DNA from: Macrocystis pyrifera | Taxonomy: Eukaryota; Sar; Phaeophyceae; Laminariales; Laminariaceae | Assembly: GCA_031763025.1 (NCBI GenBank) | Contig: JASSKH010000006.1 | Coordinates: 15,093,479 to 15,157,478, forward strand | Direction of reading: 5' to 3' | Length of the DNA stretch: 64,000 nt | Shown: positions 19,620 to 47,304 of the stretch, piece by piece | Layout of the letters: each line of letters begins with the position of its first letter | Position numbering within the stretch: position 1 is the stretch's first letter | Notes under the pieces: generated by a model | Told to the model about the DNA's origin: nothing | Seen by the model: only the letters and a program-made list of their open reading frames with translations | Databases searched by the model: none | Program-made: the position numbers and the translations under genes

Positions 19620-19805
19620 ACGTTCAGTTTGTACCGGTTACCTGGTAACCGTTCAGCTTTTAACCTCAGCCAGTAACCGCTCGGTTTGCACCTCGTAGTT
19701 AGTAACCGTTCAGCTTTTTAACCTCGGCTAGTAACCGCTCAGTTTGTAACCACGAAGTCGTAACCGCTCAGACGTAAACGCTCGGTTACAACCGCACAAT
19801 TTGTA
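19620..19805 (+). repeat. 29-bp minisatellite just 3' of the delta-subunit gene
   Basis: About five to seven units of GTTCAGCTTTTAACCTCGGC plus TAGTAACC, with shortened units at the right end. It lies immediately beyond the TAG stop (19813-19815) of the minus-strand delta-subunit gene, so it probably forms part of that gene's 3' UTR. Confidence 0.85.
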
Positions 19806-19812
19806 ACGGCTT

Positions 19813-22800
19813 CTAGGCGAGCGTGAGGCCGATAGCTGCTGCCATCGCTTTGCTGGTCTCGACACCCACTTGCGCTTCGGCTGCCTCGCGAGATCCCTCC
19901 GCCGCGGCTTCCATTTCGCGCTTCGACGTGTCGAACGCCGCCTTCACCTGTTGGAAGACCGTGGAATACGGGTGATGACGTGGGAAACCGTGGAATGGGG
20001 GTCATGACGTGGAAAATCGTGGCATGTGGGTGATGACGTAGAGAACCGTGCCAGGGAGGTAACAGGGTGAAAACCGTGGCATGTGGTTAGGGCATGGATA
20101 GCTGTGGCATGCTAGTGATGACGTGGAAGCCCAAGGCATGGGTAAAATAAAGTCGACAACCGTGGCATGGGGACGACGACGTGGAAAACCGCGACATGCG
20201 AGAGTGATAACGTGGGAAACCCTGGCATGGGGGTCAAGGTGTGGAAAACCGTGGCATGTGGGTGATGCGGTGGAAAACCGTAGCATGGGGGTGATAATGC
20301 GGAGAGCTTAGGAATGACGTTGGAAACCGTCGAATATGGGTCGTGACATGTAAAACCATGAATTGCCGGCGATGAACGACGAAAACCGTGGCATCGGGGA
20401 TAAAGCATGGAAAAATCGTGGTATGGGGGCGATGTCATGGAAACACCGTGTCATACGGGGGTTGTGACGTGATAAACCGTGGCGCGGGGGTCAAGACGTG
20501 GAAAACCGTGGCTTACGGGGGGGGTGTCGTGGAAACCACAATGGCATGGGGGCGTTTTCTTGGCCCGAAAAGGGAGAACACGTTTTGGGAACAACCTACT
20601 TGAAATTATATATAGTGGAAGAAGTTTTGCAGTGGTAAACGAGGGTTTCACCGAAAAAATACACGACCAACCCATGTATTTTCACAACCCAGTTCGGCAT
20701 CACGCACGACGCCGCACATAAGGCCTTGAGCCTTGCCCAAAACAAGAAATTGTTGGTGTTGGCCTGTGCATACTTGTGTAGTTATTGATGCTAATAACGG
20801 CATCAATCGTGTGAATAGTATTGTGGAACCAGGCCCCCTTTCCCTAAATGGTACCGCCTCATTCTACACAAGTTCAAGGTCACACCCAAGGTCGGTCAAT
20901 TCGTTCCGTGTAGACCCGGGGTACCGATCAATCTCCGTGTGTACTGTGTACGCCACACCACAACCGCAAAAGGGAGAAACCTGCGCGGGGCGTCCGCCCC
21001 ACACTCGCGTCGTTATCGCCCCGTTCCGTGTATTCATACACCCGAGGAACCTGTTTGAGCCAGGCGTCCCCCCCACAGCAAATATGTGCCCGGTACCAGT
21101 ATTACTCGTACAACTCACCGCTGCCTCATCGAGCTCTTCCACTCTGACGGCCTCGATGGCGGTGATGTCCGTCACGGACGACGGGTGGGTCAGAGCGAAC
21201 CCAGCAGACACGAAAAACTTTTCCGGCTCTTGTCCCTGCCGCGATCAGTCACGGCGAGGAGGTGCACGGTCACGGTGAGAAACAGAAAACGTTTCAGTTA
21301 CGGGTCATATTTACAATAGTAATTTTGCTGGTTTATCAACCCCCTTTTAAAAACGCCAAGAATACGCCACGCCGCTTCCAAGTACCAGGTAGTTTGCAGC
21401 CAAAAGCGTGAAGTCATTTTGTAAGAGGGGTACATACTGGTGATTTTGGCCATACCTTAAGCATATACATCGAATCCTGGCACACATCGAACATATAATA
21501 AAACGTTCCTATTACGGGGGACCATGTTAAATAGGACCTACGGTACCCACAAAAACCTATATATTTTCCTATTTTTACCAACATTAGTTGGTCATATACT
21601 ACTGAAATTGTAGTCCGGGTCTACACGAAATTACGATACCATACCTTCCCCAGCTTACCCCAGCAGCGCGAGCTTTTACATAAAATACCATCCCCAACTC
21701 AGTAGGCCGAGCTACCACCCCCTACACAGCGCTTAGTTTTATCCTGACGGTTCCAAAGGGCACCCGCCGAGTGACGGTTACAGAGAGCATCCCTCTGACT
21801 GATGGGTACAAAAGACGTATTACCGAGTGCCGGTTACAAAGGGCATCCCAGCAAGTGACGGATACAAAGGGCATCCCGCCGACTCGCGGCTACGTACAGC
21901 GTCCATCCCGCCCACTGGTGGTTCCAAAGTGTGTCCCGCCGACTGATGGGTTAGAAAATGTATCCCGCTGACTGACCCGTATGAAGTACATCCCGCCGAC
22001 TGACGGTTACAAAGGGCATTCCGCATTCCACAGACTGGCGGATAAAAAGTATCTCGCCGACCGACGGTTACAGAGCAACCTGCCGACTGACGGTTACAAC
22101 GTGCATTCCGCCGACTAACGGATAAAGAGTACATCCCGCAGACTGAAAAATACAAAGTGCAACCCGCAGGCTGACGGCTACAAAGTGCATCCCGCCGGCT
22201 GATGGCTACAAAGCGCCTCCCGCTGATTGACGGATAAGAAGCATATAACAAATCCGGCCGACTGACGGTTGCAAAGGGCATTCCACCGATTGACGGTTAC
22301 AAAGTGCATCTCACCAACTGACATTTACTAAGTGCCTCTCGTCGAATGACGGTTACTTATATCACCAACCACAGACTGACGGTTACGAAGTGTATCCCGC
22401 CGATTGACGACTTCAAGTTATCAAGGGCATCCCAACGACTAATGATTACAATTTACATATAGCAAGCCTGTACAAGTAGCATTGTATAAAAGGCACCAGA
22501 GTTATTTCCAATATTGGGGTTCAAAGTGGCTCACCGGCTCGTGCAGAACCTGGACAACACCGGGTTTGAGCTCGGCGACGATCGGAGAGTGACCGGCGGT
22601 CACGCCGTACTCGCCCGCGCTTCCAGGGATGATGACCTGATAACAAAGAAACATCGAAAGAGCCACGGCACACCGGCATTAGAGGGAAGACAATAACAAG
22701 CAAACACGCTATTTTAGTTAGTGCAATGGCGATTCATGCTGGCACAGCTCTAATGTGCGTTTGCGGTGGTACGAGATGGTTCTTGACGAAACGCCTCCGC

Positions 22801-24777
22801 GTCTGAGACCCGTGCTCACCGTGGCCAGAGTCACGATTCAACAACGAACTTTAAAATGACGCAACACAGAGGACAATATCTTGCAGCAGGCACCAGGTAT
22901 ATACCTGCCGTTGCTGGCCTCTGCTGGCCTCTGCTAGGTACACCTCTGTAAAAATAAGGGCTACTTGGGTATCCATATAACAAATATTCCCTATATCTAC
23001 GGACAGCCTTCTATGGGTTATCTATGTGGGGATGTGGGGTTTCAAGCGTAAACGTCAGCGTCTACACCACCCAAACGTTCCCTCCATCTACTGTACAGAC
23101 TGGTATCATATCATATGTGTCGTGCTTGCGGGGGTTTTAAGCGTGAATGAATGTGGACGCGCACACGTGACAGTTGACTGACCTGGTCAACCACCTTGTC
23201 CTTGTAGATGCTCTCGTGGGGGAGGCAGAAGTTCAGCTTCATCGCCGCCGGGGCCTCGGCTGTCGACAAACACCTACCAGGTATATACCAATACAAACAG
23301 CGGTAGAAAAATAAACTGTAGTAAGATAATGACAACTGGTACATACGATAACGATACCCATTGGCTGTTGTTGGTAGGGCTGGGCCCTGCTACTGCTTGC
23401 ACACAAGTAATATGTACATACTGGCTGCGTAAGATGCCAGCACGCTGCACCCGAACGGTACAATGAACAATTACTTAATAGTACGACGTACGACGTAGCG
23501 TGGGGAAAGTGTGGAACCCCAACCGCAAGTGATCAAGCCGCACACACCGGCATACTACTTTCGGCTCTCGGCGGGAATACAAGGAGCGCTTAAACATTAA
23601 TATTGAGACGAAGCGGTCCTTAAATTTCCGCCCACAGTGGTGCACTACACGTAACCTAACTCAAGTTATCAAGCCTATTCACTATTCACTGCCGGCCCGG
23701 TGATAAAAAAGAGCCGCACTAGTCCACAAGAAACCCACTCTCAAACTTCCGGGGAAATAAGAATTTCGGGAGCGGTCACACGTTCTACTATTAATATTAT
23801 AGTACTAAAAACTACCTGTGTACATTAGTCTCCTCATCAAAATACAGTACCCGGTAAGAACTAACCCTCAGGTCCGCAATATTGCTTTCGCTTGGACTCG
23901 CATATGAATGTCAAGCGGTACCTATATTCTCGGCCGGTGTGGTATATATTGAGCGGGTATCCCAGTTTCTTATTGTAGGGCCGGCACTGACTGCTGTGTG
24001 CCTGGTATGTGCATACTCCGTCCGTACTTGGCACAGCAGCAGTACGAGTGTCATGGCAAAGCAAGACGCACTCAACGCATGCAAACAAGCTCTTGTGTCA
24101 ATGCGCGAAATGCGTGAGGCACTTCCTGGAATGGTGAAACTTGCGTCGTCCTGTCAATGCAGAATGGGTCAGGGCAAGACGCAAACCGATTGAAGTTGTT
24201 CTAACTGCCTGTGTGTTGCATAATAGAGAGGAAGCGTTCGCACTGCAGCAAGATGGAGGGTTTCCTGGTAGGCTAGTCCAGTGAATGATAGAAGGCAATC
24301 GCTTGTGCCAGAGAGAACTCGGGAGTTCGTGCCCCTAGGTAGCTCTGATGTCCCTTACAGTAGGTATACCTGATACTGGTGACTGCTGTTGCTTGTACGT
24401 ACTGCTGCTGAATGTACTTTCAAAGTACACCAGACATCAGCAAACAGGGTCTAAAATCGTGTGCGTGAATGACATTTGACTCGACGAACAATATAGGTAC
24501 AACTACTGCAGTTCCGAGCTCGCCGACGGCAACACCCTGACCACTCCTAAACTAGCACCAGCGAAGCAATCAACGGCATGCACGGCTTCCACCTAGTGCA
24601 CCCATGCCCCCCTTAGAACCCTTTGCATCACCCACTCACACACCTGATGCGGTTGGTATCGTACTCTAAAACCAGCTAGAAAGGCCTAGAAAAACGTTTA
24701 ATTGCTCCCCACCTCGCAGATCGCAGCGCAGGCCGAGCCGCAGCCCCCGCCACACGCCTTGCAGCAACTCCAAGCAT
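19813..24777 (-). CDS. ATP5F1D: Mitochondrial ATP synthase F1 subunit delta (bacterial epsilon type)
   Basis: Minus-strand exons read in order: 23259-23183 (EAPAAMKLNFCLPHESIY, KDKVVDQ), 22636-22535 (VIIPGSAGEYGVTAGHSPIV, then AELKPGVVQVLHEP), 21235-21119 (KFFVSAGFALTHPSSVTDIT, AIEAV) and 19947-19813 (VKAAFDTSKREMEAAAEG to LTLA and stop). All junctions are GT-AG and in phase. The first three encode the N-terminal beta-sandwich, including the G-HSP and KFFVS-GFA signatures of plant and fungal delta. The last encodes the C-terminal helical hairpin. The protein forms the central stalk with gamma and epsilon. A candidate first exon, 24777-24713, starts MLGVAARRVAGAAARPALRS: no acidic residues, transit-like. 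A 26-nt exon at 24665-24640 would restore phase but implies a 47-nt intron. The 5' end is therefore tentative and the rest firm. Two of its introns carry minisatellites. Confidence 0.92.
19950..20545 (+). repeat. 29-bp minisatellite in the last delta-subunit intron
   Basis: About 20 units of GTGGAAAACCGTGGCATGGG plus GGTGATGAC. The array begins within a few bases of the 3' splice site of the minus-strand intron 21118-19948, so the acceptor region itself is made of repeat sequence. Copies vary by substitutions and small indels. Confidence 0.92.
21512..21593 (+). mobile_element. Short MITE (TTACGG family), 3'-truncated copy
   Basis: TTACGGGGGACCATGTTAAA, TAGGACCTACGG and CACAAAAACCTATATATTTT then CCTATTTTTACC, ending at GTTGGTC without the right terminal repeat. 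Lies in the delta-subunit intron 21236-22534. Confidence 0.75.
21735..22450 (+). repeat. 30-bp minisatellite in a delta-subunit intron
   Basis: Roughly two dozen units of GACGGTTACAAAGGGCATCC plus CGCCGACT, diverging at both ends. Lies in the intron 21236-22534. The unrelated array 19950-20545 in the next intron has the same period. Confidence 0.92.
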
Positions 24778-25187
24778 CCTGAGCAAGTTGTACCAAAGAA
24801 CCTACGTTACTGCCTCTCCTCCTGAGCTAGGCGCGGATGCTTCCTCTACGTGCCAGTACAGAGTTCACTAATCGCGATTGGTTCTGCGATGTTTTCTGGG
24901 TCCGTCCGTGAATCAGCAAAATATGCCAGAAGACCGGTCATTCTAGACGCGTCAAGGTGTAATTTTCCTTTAATATACTATGTTTATTATTACCATGCAG
25001 TCAGTCAAGAAGTCAAACCGCAGTCTCCCAGCATCTTTGTGAATCAGTCGCCTAGAGACACTTTCTAAAAGGCGTTTCGGGTTTGGGTGATGGAGCGGAG
25101 ATTCCCCGGTCTCGAGAGCATATGGGGTGGGCCAGGAACACTGCAGTGCGGGCGTGTCAGATTATACCCCTTTAGGCAGGAACAACG
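24778..25187. promoter_or_regulatory. Putative bidirectional promoter between delta and beta ATP synthase genes
   Basis: About 410 bp separate the candidate minus-strand start codon of the delta gene (24777) from the plus-strand ATG of the beta gene (25188). No TATA box is obvious at a fixed distance from either start. A TIR element copy occupies 24929-25028 inside it. The shared-promoter role is inferred from geometry alone. Confidence 0.55.
24929..25028 (+). mobile_element. GGAGACCGG-family TIR element inside the shared promoter
   Basis: Starts AGAAGACCGGTCATTCTAGA with CGCGTCAAGG, and ends CAGTCAGTCAAGAAGTCAAA with CCGCAGTCTCCC. These match the ends of 13327-13544 and 17781-17877. About 100 bp, non-coding. 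Confidence 0.7.
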
Positions 25188-42930
<17,743 letters not shown>

Positions 42931-43105
42931 AACCAGCCGTTCAAGTCAGCCTTTGCTGGTCAAGTCAGCCTCTGCTGATGCTGACAGCTTGCCTTAGTTA
43001 GAGCGTCGCGTACACGAACACTTTAAGCGAGAGCAACGCTACGACTCGATCGTTCTCGTATAAGTAGCCTGGCTGCTTGAGCTGGTTGCCAGCGCGATCC
43101 TTTTG

Positions 43106-43272
43106 TGTCACAAAGTCGCCGCTTTTACGTGCGCACGCTCGGGTTGGGTGCACGGAAAGCGGTTACTAGGCACGTGGCAGGCGTGTGTCACAAACGTCGC
43201 CGCTTTTACGTCTGCAATTTCGTGTGCGCGCACGAAAAGCCGTTTACTATTGCTAGGCATGTGGGAGGCGCG
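43106..43272 (+). repeat. Tandem duplication of about 80 bp in the beta 3' flank
   Basis: TGTCACAAAGTCGCCGCTTT, TACGTGCGCACG and GAAAGC-GTTACTAGGCACGT are repeated once with changes at 43187-43272. The position, within 350 bp of the beta stop, suggests it could be part of the 3' UTR. Confidence 0.75.
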
Positions 43273-43739
43273 AAGGAGGGGCTAGGGGAAGGGGATCGAG
43301 AAGGACAGTTGGGATGCGCAAGGAAGGTGTTGCATTCTCACGAACGCGTGTTTTCCTTGCTTACCGTTTTACTGATTTGGGGAGGTGTCTGCAACGAGTA
43401 TCGAACACATTTGGGTTATAGCGTTAGCAGGCATGGGAGAGCACGCCGGGCAGGCAGGCCTTCGCGGATTTTGTGAAAACACCGCCGGCGCCACTTTTTC
43501 GTCATTTCAGCGCCGCCATGAGAGGCATTTGTGCAGTGGTGCGTTAAATGCGTTTACACTGGTGATGATGAAAAGGTTTTTTTTTTACTACGGTAACGAG
43601 CCGCTTTGCGACGGTCAGATGGTCATGCTCCACAACACCAGTTTGTATGGTTGGGCGCGAAAAAAGTAGCACGTGCTGTTCCATACTCACGTCTTTTTTC
43701 CCCTTGGTCGAAAGCAAAAACACTACATGTCAATTCACC

Positions 43740-43995
43740 GAACACATCCGTGAGTGTTGCGAACGTCGTTTTACGCGTATAATCGATAAAACCAAAAGCG
43801 AAAACGTACGCTCTATATACCAGGTATACCCAGTAGTAATGCTGTCCCAAACTCCCCAGTGTATTTTTTTTTGTCCTCGAAAGTATACACACAAAGACAC
43901 GAAAGCATCCGTAAATGTTGCGAACGACGTTGTATGCGTACAATCGATAAAACGACGGGCGAAAAAAAACACTATTATAGTACCAGGTATACTAT
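43740..43995 (+). repeat. Direct repeat pair, each followed by TACCAGGTATAC
   Basis: ACATCCGTGAGTGTTGCGAA to ATCGATAAAAC (from 43747) recurs as GCATCCGTAAATGTTGCGAA to ATCGATAAAACG (from about 43905). Each copy is followed within tens of bases by TACCAGGTATAC. The region 44000-45410 has no recognised gene; an 81-codon minus frame at 44014-44259 is of unknown meaning. Confidence 0.7.
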
Positions 43996-45418
43996 CGTAT
44001 AAAAGGTAAGGGGTCAGGCAACCATCCTTGAAAAACACCACCTCCACTCGTGCCTGGAGTTGATCACGAGCAGGCACAAGCAGGCACAGCTAACAACCAC
44101 TATTCCGGAGCACGCCTTTAATAAGTCAATAGCAAAAGGTAAAACCGTCCCCAGTGTGGTGTTCGGTCCATGCCATACGCTTTGGGTCAGATACACCCAT
44201 TTTTGACACACTCCTTGATAGCGACCGAAGCAATGGTTGGTAACTTTGGTGGTTGTCAACCGTCCAGGAGCTACAGAGCAACGTCAGAGCCTATTAATAG
44301 CAGTAATGGTGGGATCACGTTCGCGTTGTTTCAACTCGGACACCGATTTGCATAATCCCTCACAATGACGCAGCAGTGGTTGCCCTTTGCTGTAATTTCT
44401 TCTCTCAAGTCGGAAGTTCATTAAGTCGCCTGGCCATGACGTTGATGCATACCCTGCTATTGACCGGTGAGTGAGTGGTGAGTGAGTGTCATCTGCAGAA
44501 TCCCACCGACACTAACTACGACATATCGTACATACTCAAGAGTCAAGGTCCTGAAATCAGTTGATTCAAAATCCCTCAAGTTGTGATTGCAAAATCAATG
44601 TATATGCTGCCCTGCTCTTTTTGAAATATGTGAGCCACGACACACGAAAACAATGTCTCACCAAGCTTGTACTTCTTTGTGCGTTTGACTCGGGGCTGTG
44701 CAAAATGCGCTCGACCTGTGCGGGAACCGTCCGTAGCCAAGTTTTCGCCATTTGCCCCGACTACTGATGTTGGACCGGTGCTGCCTGAACTGAAAACAAT
44801 GCAGCAACTCCTACTGAGGAAGTGTTTCCTGACACCAACAGTATTGTATTTTTCCTGTTGAGCCCCTCGGTACCGCTTGCCTCACGAGGTCAAACATCCG
44901 ACGGCCTGTCTGCCTGTCCCGCTCGGGCCCGTTAGGATGAAATAAATGGCCCGAAACAAGCCAACGAAAAACATTCTACCCATACGCGTACGAGTACAAA
45001 CAAAATAAAAAAGGGGAGTCACGTCTGCATCCTTGACGAGGGATGTAGCACACGCGCGGCCGGCAAATTTTCACACCCGCTGGCAAAGCGGATTTATCTA
45101 CTACTAATCAGTCGGTCGAACACACCACTAACGACAAAATTGTCAACAGCACTTTCCTAACAAAAATGGACCGCTTGTTCGTTCGTTGAGCATCACTATG
45201 GCAATACCGCAATAAATTGCTCCAAGCCTGCCAGGCGCGCGCCCTGCTGTAAAAAGCAAAACCAAAAAAAAAAAAAACGACGCCGGCGAATACATACACA
45301 CGCACGAGTTTGCTGCAACCGATAACTTAAAAAATAACCAACAGCGCGCGAGGGCTGTAGTGTACAAGCCTTGCCTTGGCACAGACGCGTGCTACAGCAG
45401 TAGGGGTAGCACCTAATT

Positions 45419-45650
45419 TTGCCTTCTGAGGCTCCGCACTTGAGGAGCTCCATACTACTTGTAAGTCATTAGTAAGTCACCCAAAAACTGATTTCGAGAG
45501 AGGATGAAAGTGCAACTTGGTGAGCAATCCCAAAGCCTATACTCAATGTAAGTATACCACGAATAATATTGCAACCACGTAATGAATGGTTTTCCAACGA
45601 TATTAGGTCAAGGAGTCCGTTGAGTCATCAACATTTCGGCCAATCAGCTG
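45419..45650 (+). repeat. Dispersed repeat shared with 60208 and 62023
   Basis: Blocks TTCTGAGGCTCCGCACTTGA, GGAGCTCCATACTA, AGTAAGTCACCC, TGAAAGTGCAA and CCAACGATATTAGGTCAAG are found in the same order at 62023-62250. The first blocks are also at 60208-60275. Non-coding. From 45650 to 46263 nothing is identified. Confidence 0.7.
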
Positions 45651-46263
45651 CGCTACAGTATTTCCCCCATCGTAGCACGCCTCCCCACTCTTACTACACC
45701 CTCTGCAAAACGGTTGGGCTTCAGACCCTAACCCAGACCGTCTGAGGAATTTCTCGGTATGTAGTAAGGCTCATGCCGTCTGATTTCTAGGAGGGATTAT
45801 CATCAGCGAATACTTGTTGAGCTAGCCAAGCCCGGAGAACTAAGCATCCTGAAACACCTCAGAACAATAATCCCTCATCACATGATCGAAACCCCACACC
45901 TCCGTAGATCAGTATCGATATCCGCAGTATCACAAACAGACGGCGTAGCATAGTGCGGACAATCAAGTATGTCGTCGAAGCTGAATTGAAGTCGTAAACA
46001 CCACTACTCCTGTAGCGCAAAGGGGGCTTGGTGCTTCATACAGGTGTTTCCATATCGTGTGCTGCGGATGCGGAAACTATGCAATTCACACTAACCCAAG
46101 CCATTATTTCATTAATTCCACCCACCCTGACAATTCTACAAATACGTAACACCAGCAGCTACCGCTACAAGCCAAGGCAGGGTGGGGGTGGGGAGAGAGT
46201 TTCTGCAGCCGGAGGGGGCGGCGCATAATTGTTGTAGTCACGGCAGCGGTGCCAGAGGTGTCG

Positions 46264-47304
46264 TCAATCGTCCCCATCGCCTTCCGCTGTGGCAGCCTGA
46301 GCCTCTCGAAACTGCCATTCTTGCCGACACAAGGGGCACTGCTGCTGCCGGTTCTGCTGGGTGGCGAACTGGAGGTGCTTGAGGACGCAGTGCATGTGGA
46401 AGGTGTGGTTGCATTGTCCCCATACTGCAGTCGGGACGGGGCAAGACGTGGTGAGACACAGCGGGGAAAGAGGGTGCACGCATGTCATGCGGTGCAGAAG
46501 GAGTTTGTAAAAACACGGTCAGCTCGTGTCATCGTCATCGTCCGGAATACTACTATTAATAATAGGCGACACACAACCAACTAACCCTACAACTACTACC
46601 ACTACTACTGCTGCTGCTTCTATTACCACGAGTCGTGCACGCCCGCTCCACCCAACCCGTACCCCAAATACAATGTCGCTTCCTTAAGTAGGATTCGCAC
46701 GCTCCAAGACAGCAACATTCTCATTAAATTGTATGATTCAACGTTCTGCACGACGGACAGGCCAGTCAGATAGATCAGACAAAATAGTCTACAGTAGTAG
46801 ATTGTCTAGGTCCTATACTTGCCGTTGTGAGATGTTGCGCAAGAGCGGTATCACGCAGAACCTACCCGGCAAGCATGTGCGTAAGAGCTGTGGCATACAG
46901 ATCATACAGATCCCACCCAGAAAACACGATCTACCGTGCAGACCATATATACGAGGGGAATAACTACACAATTAAATGGTGATCTGATCTGTCTGGTGTG
47001 TGCAATCTTCCACGTGACCTAGGTAGGTTTTGCGGCGGTGGTAGAACAACGCACGCGACGACCAGGGCCGACCACCACCAACAACGCCGTCTGCGGGCAT
47101 GAAGGCGGGCGGGGCAAGCCATAAATACCTGAAGCGTCATTTCGAGCAGACGAGAAACAGAAAGGGTTCTGGCGAGGGGTCTCACCAGGCGAGCAGTTGT
47201 CCCCGGGAACCGTGCAGTCCGGACAGCACGCGTCGAAAGCTAGTCGGCAAATGCCGCATACATCTTCGTTAACGTCCCACTTCCACACCGCCACCCCGTG
47301 CCAC
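46264..47304 (-). CDS. APC11: APC11, RING-H2 subunit of the anaphase-promoting complex
   Basis: Exon 47304-47186 encodes WHGVAVWKWDVNEDVCGICR, then LAFDACCPDCTVPGDNCSP. After a GT-AG intron, exon 46424-46264 encodes VWGQCNHTFHMHCVLKHLQF through QQCPLCRQEWQF and a short acidic tail, ending TGA. The order of Cys and His ligands (GIC, CCPDC, GQCNH, HMHC, CPLC) and the spacing are those of APC11, which binds E2 enzymes and catalyses ubiquitin transfer to cyclins and securin in the nucleus. The conserved MKVK start is missing here. The first exon must end with two bases of a codon. A candidate lies at 54039-54061 and is listed separately. Confidence 0.93.
46780..47010. repeat. GATC-rich dispersed repeat copy in an APC11 intron
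   Basis: Shares GCCGTTGTGAGATGTTGCGC, CAGATCCCACCC and GATCTGATCTGTCTGGTGTG with copies at 7640, 18290 and 61430. Sits inside APC11 intron 47185-46425. Confidence 0.55.

Noticed and set aside
21735-22450. CRISPR-like array (regular 28-30 bp repeats)
   Set aside because: The units are contiguous and imperfect with no unique spacers, the context is a eukaryotic intron, and no cas-like gene is present. The same applies to 14517-15125 and 19950-20545.
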